Assembly: GCA_020444265.1 (NCBI GenBank) | Contig: JAHLLH010000002.1 | Location: 186,001-250,000 of the forward strand | Length of the DNA: 64,000 bases | Direction of reading: 5' to 3' | Origin: a bacterium | GTDB taxonomy: Bacteria; Electryoneota; Electryoneia; Electryoneales; Electryoneaceae | Shown: in pieces, positions 15,988 to 26,164 of the stretch | Layout: each line of letters opens with the position of its first letter | Numbering within the stretch: position 1 is the first letter of the stretch | Notes under the pieces: model-generated | The model's input: the letters and a program-made list of their open reading frames with translations, nothing else | Database searches by the model: none | Told to the model about the DNA's origin: nothing | Program-made: the position numbers and the translations under genes

Positions 15988-17238
15988 ATGGCGTCTAAGC
16001 TGATTTCACCCCACGGCAGTGATGAACTCGTCATCCTGCTGCTCGAGGGCGATGCGCGCGCCGCGGAGCTGAAGAAAGCCGAAGGGCTGAAAAGGGTTCC
16101 GTTGTCAAGCCGTGAAACCGGCGACCTCATCATGCTCGGCATCGGCGGTTTTACCCCGCTGAAGGGCTTTATGGGCAAAGAGGACTGGGAGCACGTCTGC
16201 AGCGAAATGAAGATGCCGACCATGGGCGGCACCTTCTGGCCGATCCCGGTCACCCTCTCCGCCGACAAAGACCTTGCTGACACAATTACCGTCGGTGAGG
16301 AAATCGCGCTGTACAGCGATGAGTTCGGCGAGATCATGGCCACGATGAAGGTCGAAGAGAAGTACACCATCGACAAGGCGTTCGAATGCCAGCACGTCTA
16401 CAAGACGACTGAACTCGAGCACCCCGGTGTGAAGATGGTGATGGACCAGAAGGACGTGAACCTCGCCGGTCCGGTGAAGGTCCTTTCGGAAGGCAACTTC
16501 CCGACCGAATTCGCCGGCATCTATCAGCGTCCGGCCGAATCACGCGCCGAGTTCGAGAAGCGCGGTTGGAAGACCTGTGCGGCGCTCCAGCTCCGCAACC
16601 CGATGCACCGCAGCCATGAATACCTGGCGAAGATCGCCAACGAAGTGATGGACGGTATCTACATCCACCAGCTCGTCGGCAAGCTGAAACCGGGTGACAT
16701 CCCTGCTGATGTCCGTGTCGACTGCATCAACACGTTGGTCGATGGCTACTTCGTCAAGGAACGTGTCCTTGCTGGTGGGTATCCCCTCGACATGCGTTAT
16801 GCCGGTCCGCGTGAAGCGCTCCTGCATGCGCTCTTCCGTCAGAACTTCGGCTGCACCCACATGATCATCGGTCGTGACCACGCTGGTGTGGGCGAGTACT
16901 ACGGCCCCTTCGAAGCGCAGGACATCTTCGATGAGCTGTGGGATGGCGCTCTGCAGTGCCAGCCGCTGAAGATTGACTGGACGTTCTGGTGCTACAAGTG
17001 CAACGGCATGGCTTCGATGAAGACCTGCCCGCACCCGAAAGAAGATCGTCTGTTCCTCTCCGGCACCAAGCTTCGCAAGATGCTGTCGGAAGGCCAGGTG
17101 GATGAGATCCCGAAGGAATTCAGCCGTCCGGAAGTCCTTTCGATCCTCGTCAAGTATTACGCCGGTCTGGAAGAGAAGGTCGAGATCAAGGAACACCGTG
17201 CGTCCCAGGGGATGGATTCTGGAGCAGCGCACAAGTAA
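15988..17238 (+). CDS. sat: Sulfate adenylyltransferase (dissimilatory type)
   Basis: A 416-residue ATP sulfurylase interconverting sulfate plus ATP with APS plus pyrophosphate in the cytoplasm. The active-site motif '[10 protein letters not shown]' is at about 201-210, and '[12 protein letters not shown]' is near 294-305. A zinc-binding cluster '[15 protein letters not shown]' near 334-348 is characteristic of the dissimilatory homo-oligomeric enzyme. There is no APS-kinase domain. The start follows AAGGGGAG. It lies between qmoAB and aprBA but has its own terminator and a promoter-like region upstream, so it may be a separate transcription unit. Confidence 0.97.
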   Translation: MASKLISPHGSDELVILLLEGDARAAELKKAEGLKRVPLSSRETGDLIMLGIGGFTPLKGFMGKEDWEHVCSEMKMPTMGGTFWPIPVTLSADKDLADTITVGEEIALYSDEFGEIMATMKVEEKYTIDKAFECQHVYKTTELEHPGVKMVMDQKDVNLAGPVKVLSEGNFPTEFAGIYQRPAESRAEFEKRGWKTCAALQLRNPMHRSHEYLAKIANEVMDGIYIHQLVGKLKPGDIPADVRVDCINTLVDGYFVKERVLAGGYPLDMRYAGPREALLHALFRQNFGCTHMIIGRDHAGVGEYYGPFEAQDIFDELWDGALQCQPLKIDWTFWCYKCNGMASMKTCPHPKEDRLFLSGTKLRKMLSEGQVDEIPKEFSRPEVLSILVKYYAGLEEKVEIKEHRASQGMDSGAAHK

Positions 17239-17252
17239 GACATAGAGGGTGG

Positions 17253-17280
17253 CCCGGGCAGTCCTCTGCCCGGGTTTCTT
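17253..17280 (+). terminator. Intrinsic terminator after sat
   Basis: A perfect 9-bp stem (CCCGGGCAG with CTGCCCGGG), TCCT loop, then TTTCTT. It begins 15 bases after the sat stop and separates sat from aprBA, though read-through is possible. Confidence 0.8.
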
Positions 17281-17415
17281 CCCTGTTTGGTTGCGTGCAG
17301 GTGGGGATTGCTTCGTTTGTTCGCAATGACTTCAAAACCAAACCAAAGTAGCATAGAGTCAGTTCCATGAACCATGTGGGGGGTTCGCCCTCCACGTCAC
17401 AGAAGGAGAGGGTCC

Positions 17416-17856
17416 ATGCCAAGCTATGTGATCCTGGACAAGTGCGACGGCTGCAAGGCGCTCGATAAGACCGCCTGCCAGCACATCTGCCCGAACGACC
17501 TCATGGCCCTGAATAAGGATCTCATGAAGGCGTACAACCGGGAGCCGGAGCTGTGCTGGGAGTGCTACAACTGCGTCAAGATTTGCCCCGTACAGGCGAT
17601 CGAAGTACGCGGCTACGCCGACTTTGTCCCGATGGGAGCATCGGTTACCCCGATGCGCGGCAGCGACAGCATCATGTGGACGGTGAAGTTCCGCAATGGC
17701 AACATCAAGCGGTTCAAGTTCCCGATTCGCACAACGGAAGAAGGCACGGCGGTACCGGATGGTGGGTACGGCGAAGGCAAAGGCGATCTCAAGAGCCAGA
17801 TGCTCTTCACCCAGCCGGAATCGTGTGAACACGAATTCTTCACCCTCAACAAGTAA
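17416..17856 (+). CDS. aprB: Adenylylsulfate reductase beta subunit AprB
   Basis: A 146-residue iron-sulfur subunit carrying two [4Fe-4S] clusters that pass electrons to or from the FAD in AprA. The Cys motifs are 'CDGCKALDKTACQHICP' at 10-26 and 'CWECYNCVKICP' near 47-58. The C-terminal tail with 'HEFFTLNK' is the AprB-specific segment that wraps around AprA. The ATG follows AAGGAGAG. aprA starts 25 bases downstream. Confidence 0.97.
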   Translation: MPSYVILDKCDGCKALDKTACQHICPNDLMALNKDLMKAYNREPELCWECYNCVKICPVQAIEVRGYADFVPMGASVTPMRGSDSIMWTVKFRNGNIKRFKFPIRTTEEGTAVPDGGYGEGKGDLKSQMLFTQPESCEHEFFTLNK

Positions 17857-17881
17857 CCAGAACGCAGAGGAGGAAAGACCT

Positions 17882-19774
17882 GTGAAGGAATTCCAAACGG
17901 TCACCGTCGAAACCGATCTTTTGATCGTTGGCGGCGGGATGTCGGCCTGCGGCGCGGCCGTCGAAGCTGCGTACTGGGCCAAGCAGAACGGACTGAAGGT
18001 GACCCTCGTCGACAAGGCGGCCATGGATCGTAGTGGCGCTGTCGCGATGGGCCTGTCGGCCATCAACCAGTATGTCGATCTCAAGAGTGGCAACAACACG
18101 GTCAAGAATTATGTCGATTACGTCCGCCAGGACCTGATGGGCATCACTCGTGAAGACCTCGTTGCCAACATCGCACGTCACGTAGACAGCTCCGTCCACC
18201 TCTTCGAAAAATGGGGTCTCCCCATCTGGAAGGATGAGGAAGGCAACTACGTGCACGAAGGTCGCTGGCAGCTCATGATTAACGGTGAGTCGTACAAAGT
18301 GATCGTCGCGGAAGCCGCGAAGAACGCTTTGGGCAACGACAATATCTATGAGCGCATCTTCATCGTCGAGCCGTTGATGGTGGACGGTAAGATTGCTGGT
18401 GCGGTTGGCTTCAGCACGCGCGAAGAGAAGTTCTACGTCTTCAAGGCGAAATCGGTTCTCGTCGGCATGGGCGGCGCGGTCCACATCTTCAAGCCCCGCA
18501 GCACGGGCGAAGGTCTTGGTCGTGCATGGTACCCGCCGTGGAACACCGGTTCCTCGACCTATTTCACCCTGCAGGCCGGCGCAGAGCAGACCTGTCAGGA
18601 AGTTCGTTTCATCCCCGTCCGCTTCAAAGACGGTTATGGCCCGGTCGGTGCGTGGTTCCTGCTGTTCAAGTCGCGCGCAACCAATGCCATGGGTGGCGAG
18701 TACATGGTCGAACGTCGTCCGGAACTCGACAATTGGGTGCCTTACGGTAAGGTGAAACCGATCCCGGCCAACCTCCGTAACTACCTCGGTATGCTCGACA
18801 CGATGGAAGGTAAGGGCCCGATCTTCATGCGCACCGAAGAAGCGATCCAGAAGATCGCCAACGAGTTCGCAGATGACGAGAAGGGCTACAAGAAGAAGAT
18901 GAAGGAACTCGAGTCTGAGGCTTGGGAAGACTTCCTCGACATGACCATTTCGCAGGCGCTCCTGTGGGCCTCCAGCAATGTTCAGCCGGAAGAGAAGTCC
19001 TCTGAAATCGCCGCAGCCGAACCCTACTTCATCGGCTCCCACTCGGGCGCCAGCGGATGTTGGGTCTCCGGACCGGAAGACATCCAGACGGACGAGACGA
19101 AGGGCGAGTACTTCTGGGGCTATGCCAACATGTCGACCACACCCGGCCTCTTCTGCGCGGGTGACGCATCTGGCGCCAGCAGCCACAAGTTCTCCTCCGG
19201 TTCCCACGCGGAAGGCCGTATCGCCGCGAAGGGCGCCATCCAGTACATCGTCGACAACAACACCCAGCTCGCGGTGGACGACGCACAGATCAACGAGCTC
19301 AAGGATCAACTCCTGAAGCCGCTCCAGATCTGGGAAGACAACCATGCCATGTCGTCCGATCCCGACATCAACCCCGCCTACATGCGTCCGAAGATGTTCA
19401 TGTTCCGTCTCCAGAAGATCATGGACGAGTACGCTGGCGGCGTGAGCGCTCAGTTCACGACCAACGAGGCCATGCTGAACAAGGCCCTGGAACTTCTCGC
19501 CATGCTGCGTGAAGACTCCGAGCACCTCGCAGCCGAGGATCTGCATGAACTCATGCGTGTCTGGGAAAACATCCATCGTCTGTGGCAGGCCGAAGTCCAT
19601 GTCCGCACGCTTCTCTTCCGTGAAGAGACCCGTTGGCCGGGCTACTACTTCCGTGCCGATATGCCGAAGATGGATGAAGAGAACTGGCTGGCCTTCGTCA
19701 ACGCCACCTGGCACAAAGATACAGGTGAGTGGGAAATGACGAAGCGTCCGGTGAAGTACATCTTCAAAGACTAG
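17882..19774 (+). CDS. aprA: Adenylylsulfate reductase alpha subunit AprA
   Basis: A 630-residue flavoprotein that reduces APS to sulfite plus AMP, or runs in reverse. The FAD-binding 'LLIVGGGMSACGAA' is at 13-26 and the conserved 'RSGAVAMGLSAIN' is near 50-62. 'HSGASGCWVSGPED' and 'SGASSHKFSSGSHAEGR' match the AprA substrate and flavin regions. The GTG start follows GAGGAAAGA and gives the expected N-terminus; the in-frame extension upstream overlaps aprB and is not protein-like. The length is normal for AprA. Sequence alone does not settle reducing versus oxidising direction. Confidence 0.97.
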   Translation: MKEFQTVTVETDLLIVGGGMSACGAAVEAAYWAKQNGLKVTLVDKAAMDRSGAVAMGLSAINQYVDLKSGNNTVKNYVDYVRQDLMGITREDLVANIARHVDSSVHLFEKWGLPIWKDEEGNYVHEGRWQLMINGESYKVIVAEAAKNALGNDNIYERIFIVEPLMVDGKIAGAVGFSTREEKFYVFKAKSVLVGMGGAVHIFKPRSTGEGLGRAWYPPWNTGSSTYFTLQAGAEQTCQEVRFIPVRFKDGYGPVGAWFLLFKSRATNAMGGEYMVERRPELDNWVPYGKVKPIPANLRNYLGMLDTMEGKGPIFMRTEEAIQKIANEFADDEKGYKKKMKELESEAWEDFLDMTISQALLWASSNVQPEEKSSEIAAAEPYFIGSHSGASGCWVSGPEDIQTDETKGEYFWGYANMSTTPGLFCAGDASGASSHKFSSGSHAEGRIAAKGAIQYIVDNNTQLAVDDAQINELKDQLLKPLQIWEDNHAMSSDPDINPAYMRPKMFMFRLQKIMDEYAGGVSAQFTTNEAMLNKALELLAMLREDSEHLAAEDLHELMRVWENIHRLWQAEVHVRTLLFREETRWPGYYFRADMPKMDEENWLAFVNATWHKDTGEWEMTKRPVKYIFKD

Positions 19775-19814
19775 TTAATGTCTACCCACAGGACCTGAAC
19801 ACGTCCTGCAAGAC

Positions 19815-19855
19815 AACCCCGTCCCGCGCTGTCCCGCGGGATGGGGTTTTTGTTT
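19815..19855 (+). terminator. Intrinsic terminator after aprA
   Basis: Stem AACCCC-TCCCGCG with CGCGGGA-GGGGTT, one internal mismatch, then TTTTTGTTT. It closes the aprBA unit. A second palindrome (CCCGACACGTCCGTGTCGGG) lies just beyond. Confidence 0.9.
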
Positions 19856-19897
19856 GGTGACCCGACACGTCCGTGTCGGGTGTCTTCAGTGAGGCGA

Positions 19898-20090
19898 GTG
19901 TCATCCCGGACTTGATCCGGGATCCAGCTACCAGCTCTTTGCACGAGCGATCGTGCATGATCCGAGGTCCGTCATAGGGTGGAGTGAGGGCATCGTACAG
20001 TCCTCGTCCCCGACACCGAAACTCGGACTCAACCTTCCACCTCTTCCCCATGAAGGATGCTGGATCCCGGGTCGAGCCCCGGGATGACAC
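19898..20090 (+). repeat. MITE-like palindromic element, family B, copy 2
   Basis: Starts GTGTCATCCCGGACTTG and ends with the inverted form CCCCGGGATGACAC. Each arm, including GGATCCAGC, is about 30 bases. The interior has 'AGCTACCAGCTCTTTGCAC'. It fills most of the 339-base gap between the aprA terminator and the RND pump gene. Confidence 0.8.
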
Positions 20091-20113
20091 GTCTCCAGCA
20101 CCCGTATGCTATC

Positions 20114-23100
20114 CTACCCCTCCACCCGCAGTTCCTTCTCGGCGAAGATCGAGTAGAGCACCGGCACCACAACCAGGGTCAGCACGGTCGAGGAGAGGAG
20201 ACCGCCAATGATCACCCAGCCCATCGGGCCCCACATCGAGCCGCCACGTAAAGTCAGAGGCAGCAGGCCGCCGATGGTGGTGGCGGTGGTGAGCAGGATC
20301 GGGACGAAACGGCTCTGCCCGGAGGTCATCAGCGCGTCCATCATCGACACCCCGCTACGTCTGATCTGGTTGGTCATGTCCACCAGCAGAATCGAGTTGT
20401 TGACCACAATTCCAACAAGCGAGGTCAGCCCGACAAAGGCGGTAAAGCTGAAGGTATACCCGGTGATAAACAGGGCGAAGATCGACCCGATAAAGGCGAG
20501 GGGCAGCGCGGCGAAGATAATGATCGGTTGACGGAACGAACGGAACATCAGGACCATGGTCCCGAAAATCCCGATCACCGCGACCGCCACCGCACGGTAC
20601 ATCGAGCTGAAGGACTCACCCCGCGCTTCCGACTCACCACCGAACTCGTAGCGTGCGCCGACCGGGAAAGCGAAACGATCGAGACGGACACGCAACTCCT
20701 CCTCAACTTCGGCGGTCGGAACCCCGGCGGTATGCGCGGTCACCGACACCATCCGTTGCCCGTCGCGACGTTGAATGATCGACTCGCTTGGTTCCAACTT
20801 GAAATCCGCGAGCAGGGTCAACGGGATCTGCTTGCCATCCCTGCTTGTCAAATGAATACGTGACATGTCCTCGACCGTTGCATCTTCACCGGCGGGTAGA
20901 CGCAGCACGATGGGGTATTCCCGTCCCTCACGGTCCCGGTATTCCCCGGCGTGCCAGCCAGCCAATGCGGTTCGCACCGCCTGATCGATCTCATGCAACG
21001 GTACACCCAACATCGCCGCCTTGTCGCGTTTCACATCCACCTTCAGGTCGATGGCGCTGGTGGCAAGCGGGTTGGTGATGTTGATCGCGCCGGGGATGGT
21101 CCGCAGCTCCGCCTCGACATCGTCCGCGAGACGTTTCAGCACATCACGATCTTCGCTGAAGAGACGCAGCTCAATCGGCGCGACCGAGTTCGGCCCCTGC
21201 TCGAGTTCCATCACCTCGATACGGGCACCGGGGTAACGGTCAAATCGTTCACGTAATCCTTCGGCGAACGCCGCCAACCTCTCAGTACGAACATCATTAC
21301 GCAGGGTCAGGTAAAGCTGACCATAGTAGCTCGCTTCAGCTCGGCTCGATAGGTTGTAATAAATCGAGGGCTGGCCACGTCCCACATTCGTCGAGACCAT
21401 CTCGATTTCGTCATACTCGCCGCAGACCTCTTCGACCCAACGGATCACCTTATCTGTGGCATCCATCGAGCTGCCTCGTGGCAGGTTGACATCCACCATC
21501 AGCACCGGTTTGTCCGCCTTCGGGAAGAAGGAGACCCCGACAAAGGGGAAGAGGGCAATGGCACCGAAGAGGGTGAGGGTGGCGGTGGTGATGATCAGCC
21601 AGCGATGGTTAAGACCAAAACGCAGTGCCCTGGTGTAGGGTCCATCGACAAAGGTTTTGATCCGTCGTACGATCACCGGCTGTTGCTCGGGTTTGATCGG
21701 ACGCAGGATGCGGGTGGAGAGCATCGGGCTGATGGTCAAGGCGACCAGCAGCGAGGAGAGCAAGATGATCATCACCGAAATCGGCATCGAGCGAATGAAA
21801 TCACCGGAAACATCCTGCATCATCGCCATCGGGACAAAGGCGAGCACGGTCGTGATGGTGCTGGCCACCACCGCCCAGCCGACCTGCGAAGTGCCCTCTT
21901 CGGCAGCGCGTCGCAGGTTCAGCCCTTTCAGCATGAAGGTGTTGATGTTTTCGGTAACCACAATGCCATTGTCCACCAGCAGGCCGAGCGAAATGATCAG
22001 CGCAGCGATGGTCATCTGCTGGATGGCAAAGCCGCCGCTGGCGATAAAGCCCATGGCAATGGTAAACGAGAAGGGGATGGCGATCATGACAATGGTTGCG
22101 GGACGCCAACCCAGGGCGAAGAACATCACCAACCCGACCAGGATGATGCCGCCCACCAGGTTTTGGAAAAAGTCCCCGATCCGCTCCTTCACCGCGATCG
22201 ACTGATCGAAGACGGTGACCAGCTTGATATCCGGCGGCAGGTTGGCTGCAAAATCATCGAGGGCCGGCTGGATGTCGGCCATGACGCGGTTGACATTGCG
22301 TCCACGCTTCATTGAGGCGGTCACCAGCACCGCCGGATCACCGTTGACACGGATAACATGGCTGCAATCTTCCGGCGCGAAGCTGAGGTCGGCGATCTCA
22401 TCAAGGTATATCGGAGACCAGCGTGTCCCCCCGACAGCCGTCTGACCAATCTGCTTCAGCGATTCGAAATCGCCGGTGGAGAGGACGTTAAACTTCCGGT
22501 CGCCGGAAGTGACAGCCCCGCCGGGGATATTGGCGGAGGCGGATTTCAGGGCATTGACCACCTGGGTCAACGGCAGGTTCCGCGCGGCCATCTTCTCCAT
22601 GTCGAGCGAAATTCGCACCTCTTCGCTGCGAGTGCCGAAGAGGTCGATGTCGCTGAGTGCGCCATACTGCTGCAAACGGTTTTCGAGACGATCCGCGTAC
22701 CGTTCCACATCCTGCAAGGGGCGATCTTTGCTGACCAGTGCGACTTGTAGAGACTTGACATGGAAGGAGTTGAAGGCCTGCACATCGCTGCGCAACACAC
22801 CGGGGGGCCACTCATTGGCCGCTTCCGCGACACTGCGTTCCACATCAGTCAACACTTCCGATTGGACTGATCCCGGTTCGAGGTGGACGGCGAGGATGGC
22901 GACCCCATCACGGCACCAGCCATCGGTATGTTCGACATGGTCCACATCACGAACCAGGTCATCCACCGGGTCGAGGACAAGGTTTTCCATGTCGGTCGGG
23001 GTCGCGCCCGGCAGGATTACCACCACCTGGAGTTGTGGCGGTTCGATGTAGGGATCTTCGCTGCGTGGCATGCCCATAAATCCCAGCATACCATAAACCA

Positions 23101-23164
23101 GCAGCAGGACCATCGCGACGATGGTGAATTCCCTGTTGGCGAGGGCGAGATGGGTCAGTTTCAC
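20114..23164 (-). CDS. RND family efflux transporter permease
   Basis: A 1016-residue inner-membrane proton-driven exporter of the AcrB/MexB-like superfamily. It has one N-terminal helix, two large periplasmic loops and twelve predicted membrane segments. The TM4 motif is 'LLVDNGIVVTEN', keeping the first of the paired Asp residues of AcrB and replacing the second with Asn; TM10 has 'GIVVNNSILLVDM' instead of the AcrB Lys. These substitutions occur in other RND subgroups. It starts with GTG overlapping the stop of the membrane-fusion gene (GTGA), so the two are translationally coupled. The substrate is unknown. Confidence 0.93.
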   Translation of the reverse strand: MKLTHLALANREFTIVAMVLLLVYGMLGFMGMPRSEDPYIEPPQLQVVVILPGATPTDMENLVLDPVDDLVRDVDHVEHTDGWCRDGVAILAVHLEPGSVQSEVLTDVERSVAEAANEWPPGVLRSDVQAFNSFHVKSLQVALVSKDRPLQDVERYADRLENRLQQYGALSDIDLFGTRSEEVRISLDMEKMAARNLPLTQVVNALKSASANIPGGAVTSGDRKFNVLSTGDFESLKQIGQTAVGGTRWSPIYLDEIADLSFAPEDCSHVIRVNGDPAVLVTASMKRGRNVNRVMADIQPALDDFAANLPPDIKLVTVFDQSIAVKERIGDFFQNLVGGIILVGLVMFFALGWRPATIVMIAIPFSFTIAMGFIASGGFAIQQMTIAALIISLGLLVDNGIVVTENINTFMLKGLNLRRAAEEGTSQVGWAVVASTITTVLAFVPMAMMQDVSGDFIRSMPISVMIILLSSLLVALTISPMLSTRILRPIKPEQQPVIVRRIKTFVDGPYTRALRFGLNHRWLIITTATLTLFGAIALFPFVGVSFFPKADKPVLMVDVNLPRGSSMDATDKVIRWVEEVCGEYDEIEMVSTNVGRGQPSIYYNLSSRAEASYYGQLYLTLRNDVRTERLAAFAEGLRERFDRYPGARIEVMELEQGPNSVAPIELRLFSEDRDVLKRLADDVEAELRTIPGAINITNPLATSAIDLKVDVKRDKAAMLGVPLHEIDQAVRTALAGWHAGEYRDREGREYPIVLRLPAGEDATVEDMSRIHLTSRDGKQIPLTLLADFKLEPSESIIQRRDGQRMVSVTAHTAGVPTAEVEEELRVRLDRFAFPVGARYEFGGESEARGESFSSMYRAVAVAVIGIFGTMVLMFRSFRQPIIIFAALPLAFIGSIFALFITGYTFSFTAFVGLTSLVGIVVNNSILLVDMTNQIRRSGVSMMDALMTSGQSRFVPILLTTATTIGGLLPLTLRGGSMWGPMGWVIIGGLLSSTVLTLVVVPVLYSIFAEKELRVEG

Positions 23165-24288
23165 TTCTGCCCCTCCTCGATCGTGACACGGCGGCCGTCG
23201 GACACATACCCGGCGCCTTCTGCGATCACCACACTTCCTTCGGGCAGGGTCGGCGCGACATAAATCGCTTCTCTATCCAGCATACGGATGGTGACCGGCC
23301 AACGAGCGGCGTGCTCGTTTTCCACGAGGTAAACGTAGCCACGGTCCTCATCCATGCTGCTCAAGCTGATGGCGGGTAGCGCGATCATCGGTTCGGGAGG
23401 TTCCGGCAGCGAGACAGTTACCACCAACCCGGGGGTGATCTGGTCGCCCTGGGGGAGCTGAACCTTGATCGGGAAACCACCCGTCCCAGGTTCCCCGGTA
23501 CGGCTGATGGTACGAATGATGCCGGTTCCGGGTTCGTTGTGCCCCTCGGTCTCGACCGCGATTTCCTGCCCCTCTTCGAGGGTCGAGGTCAGCAAAGCGG
23601 GGGCGGAGATGCGAACGATTAAACGTGAGCTGGCATCGTTGCTTAACACACGAAACACCGGCTGGCCTGCCCCGATAATCTCGCCCCGGTTGACCAGCTT
23701 CATATTGACACTGCCGGCGAAGGGGGCTCGGATAATCGAATGGTGGAGGTTGAAGCGTGCGCGACGCAGGCCCGCTTCGGCACGTTCCATCCCGGCACGA
23801 GCCGCTTCGAACTGCTGGTCGGTGACCACATCGCTGTCGTGCAGCCGCTTGATGCGTTCGAAGTCATTCCTCGCGACCAGCGCCTGCTGTTCAGCGTCGG
23901 TCAACATTGCAGCGACTTCGGTGGTGTCCAGCAAGGCCAGGATCTGCCCTTTTCGGAACCTCTCGCCAATATCCACCCGAACTGCCTGCACCACACCGCC
24001 GGTCTTGAAGGAGAGCATCGCCTCCTCGTCTGCCGTGGCCAATCCGCTGACACGATGCAGCGCTGAGTGCGGGGCGATGGTTGCCTCAACCACACGGACC
24101 GGGACCGGCTGTTCCGGGTCGGGCATCGCGGCCTCGTTTCGTGCGCAACCAATTGTAACCAGCGCTGCGAAGAGGAGGATGACGAATAAGGCGCTGAGGA
24201 CAATGATGTCTCGTTGTTTCAGGAAATGGCGGCTTTCAGGACGCAGGTCCGGCTGTGTCGTTTCCCGGTAATCGTTATAGATGGTCAT
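23161..24288 (-). CDS. Efflux RND periplasmic adaptor (membrane-fusion protein)
   Basis: A 375-residue adaptor joining the RND pump to the outer-membrane channel. After a 26-residue cytoplasmic start come a hydrophobic anchor and a lipobox-like 'LVTIGC'. Then follow a barrel-sandwich (lipoyl-like) half with 'DIGERFRKGQILALLDTTE', a helical hairpin, the second lipoyl half 'IIRAPFAGSVN', and beta-barrel domains. Its ATG overlaps the stop of the TolC-like gene (ATGA). An upstream in-frame extension would overlap that gene and is rejected. Confidence 0.92.
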   Translation of the reverse strand: MTIYNDYRETTQPDLRPESRHFLKQRDIIVLSALFVILLFAALVTIGCARNEAAMPDPEQPVPVRVVEATIAPHSALHRVSGLATADEEAMLSFKTGGVVQAVRVDIGERFRKGQILALLDTTEVAAMLTDAEQQALVARNDFERIKRLHDSDVVTDQQFEAARAGMERAEAGLRRARFNLHHSIIRAPFAGSVNMKLVNRGEIIGAGQPVFRVLSNDASSRLIVRISAPALLTSTLEEGQEIAVETEGHNEPGTGIIRTISRTGEPGTGGFPIKVQLPQGDQITPGLVVTVSLPEPPEPMIALPAISLSSMDEDRGYVYLVENEHAARWPVTIRMLDREAIYVAPTLPEGSVVIAEGAGYVSDGRRVTIEEGQK

Positions 24289-25655
24289 TCCTTCTCTCCC
24301 AGATAGGCAAGCCCCATGCTGCGTTCGAGATCGGCCAGCGCACCCAGGTAGGCATAGCGGCTGGTGATTTCGGCGGTCTGTGCGCCACTCAGGGCGGCAC
24401 GGGCATCGAGAATCTGCAATTGGTTCGCCATCCCTTCGGCGAACAACTCGTTGGTGATGCGGTACCCTTCTTTCGCCGCATCGAGGCCACGTTTTGCTGC
24501 CACCCAGCTCCCCTGTTTGCTGTGGGCGGTCAGCCATGCGGCGGTCACATCCAGTGCGATGTTGTCCTGCGCGTCCACCTGACGATATTCCAACTGACGT
24601 TCCGCCAGTTTCGCCTGCTGGACTCGGGCGCTGCGACGTCCCCCCTCAAACAGGTTCCAGTTCAGTACCAAGGATGCCATGCTGTAATCGGCATCGCCAT
24701 CAAAATTGTATTCCTCGCCCTGGAAACCATATTCCCCCGCAAAGACAAGATTCGGCAGGTAGCTGGAACGACTTGCTTTGACACTGCTTTCCACCGACTG
24801 CAAAGCCATACCGAGGGAGCGCAGTTCGGGACGGTTCCCCGCCGCGGTCTCTTTCGCTTCCTCGAGGGTCAAGGTCAGAGGCGGAAGGGTGGAACCATCC
24901 TCTACCTCAGGCAGAGCGTAGTCCCACTCATCCCCGGTCATCCGGTTCAGGGCGGCGAGGGCAACTTGCGCCTGGGCGGAGGCGGCAATCGAATCAGCTT
25001 CGGCAGAAGCGTAGGCCGCTTCAGCACGTTTCAACTCGCTGACTGGAAGCAGGCTGGCGGCGTGCTTTTCACGAACCGTGCGGAGTTGTTCACGCACCTG
25101 CTTGACCTGCTGGGTGCGCATGGTCAGTAGTTCACGGGCCGCATAGGCATTGTAGCAGGCATTCCGCACAGCGGCGTGCAGATCGTTTTCCTTGCCGCGT
25201 ACGCTGGAACGGCTTGCTTCTTCGGCAGCTTTCGAGGCACGGTACTGGTTGAAGAGCCCGCCGCCGGTATAAATCGGCTGCACCACACTCAGCTTGGTTT
25301 CCTGCTCTGTTTCACGTAAAAAGGGAATCACTGTCGCCGGGACATCGACCGGGATGACCGAGGCGGGCAGGAAATCGTTGACATCGAACCGGATCTCACG
25401 ACCCCCGGTGCTGCGGGTATACCGTGATCCGGCACTCACCTCCGGCAGCATCGCGCCGAATGCTTCGCGCCGTTTCGCATGTGCGATGGCGATTTCCTGA
25501 CGATCCGCCTGGAGGGCCGGGTAGTGGTCGATGGCACGGTCCGCATAGCTTGCGGCGACCTCGGTCACCGTCTGCCCGGTAACACTCAATGCTCCACCCA
25601 GCAGGAGGACCGCGATCAACAGAAAGGCTGCGGCTGTACGATCAAGACAATGCAT
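24285..25655 (-). CDS. TolC-family outer membrane efflux protein
   Basis: A 456-residue protein has a signal peptide (cleavage near 'SVTGQ') and two repeats of the outer-membrane efflux protein domain. These are long helices such as 'AVRNACYNAYAARELLTMRT' and 'ALDVTAAWLTAHSKQGS', each preceded by beta segments, e.g. 'VVQPIYTGGGLFNQYRAS' and 'VLNWNLFEGGRRSARV', which are typical TolC motifs. It lies two bases after the MarR gene and overlaps the adaptor gene, completing a tripartite efflux operon. Confidence 0.92.
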   Translation of the reverse strand: MHCLDRTAAAFLLIAVLLLGGALSVTGQTVTEVAASYADRAIDHYPALQADRQEIAIAHAKRREAFGAMLPEVSAGSRYTRSTGGREIRFDVNDFLPASVIPVDVPATVIPFLRETEQETKLSVVQPIYTGGGLFNQYRASKAAEEASRSSVRGKENDLHAAVRNACYNAYAARELLTMRTQQVKQVREQLRTVREKHAASLLPVSELKRAEAAYASAEADSIAASAQAQVALAALNRMTGDEWDYALPEVEDGSTLPPLTLTLEEAKETAAGNRPELRSLGMALQSVESSVKASRSSYLPNLVFAGEYGFQGEEYNFDGDADYSMASLVLNWNLFEGGRRSARVQQAKLAERQLEYRQVDAQDNIALDVTAAWLTAHSKQGSWVAAKRGLDAAKEGYRITNELFAEGMANQLQILDARAALSGAQTAEITSRYAYLGALADLERSMGLAYLGEKE

Positions 25656-25657
25656 GA

Positions 25658-26164
25658 TTACCTCAGGAAAGCGCCTTCGATTCCGATGGTCGCGAGCATA
25701 TCATTGCCGAAGCGAAGCAGCAGACTCATCAAGCTGGTCACTTCGTCATCGGTGTAGTCTTCGAAGAAGAGGGCCATCCGTTCCGCGAATCCACGCTCCG
25801 CTTCCTTCAGCTTTTCCATCCCTGCTTCGGTCAAAGAAATGCGTTTGACACGACGGTCTTCCGGTGCGGGAAGGCGCTGGATGAATCCCTGTTTTTCCAG
25901 ATCGTCCACCAGTTGGGTCAGGTTGGCCGGGCTGCGTTGCAAGGATTTTCCCAGCTCGGTCATCGTCGGGTTGGTGTTGTGTTCCGACAGTACGTGCAGC
26001 AGCACATACTTGATCGTCGAAAGGCCAATCTCCCCGAACACCGTGGTGTCCCCCGCCTTGGTGACAATCTCGCCGAGGCCGTGCACCAGCTTCGGAATGG
26101 CGGTTTCTGCATCCTTCCGGTTCATCCCTTCCGGCAGCAAGCAGTCAATTTCTTTCAGAACCAT
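25658..26164 (-). CDS. MarR family transcriptional regulator
   Basis: A 168-residue winged-helix regulator. The helix-turn-helix and wing are visible in 'MTELGKSLQRSPANLTQLV' and 'PAPEDRRVKRISLTEAG' (with the DxRxxR wing motif at about residues 100-115). It is the first gene of the efflux operon, so it probably represses its own operon and responds to a pump substrate. The ATG follows GAGGAAA. An in-frame upstream stretch is AT-rich promoter DNA and is not counted as coding. Confidence 0.9.
   Translation of the reverse strand: MVLKEIDCLLPEGMNRKDAETAIPKLVHGLGEIVTKAGDTTVFGEIGLSTIKYVLLHVLSEHNTNPTMTELGKSLQRSPANLTQLVDDLEKQGFIQRLPAPEDRRVKRISLTEAGMEKLKEAERGFAERMALFFEDYTDDEVTSLMSLLLRFGNDMLATIGIEGAFLR

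Noticed and set aside
17846-19714. A 622-codon minus-strand open frame opposite aprA.
   Set aside because: aprA is certain from its motifs; the antisense product has no recognisable fold and follows from codon bias.
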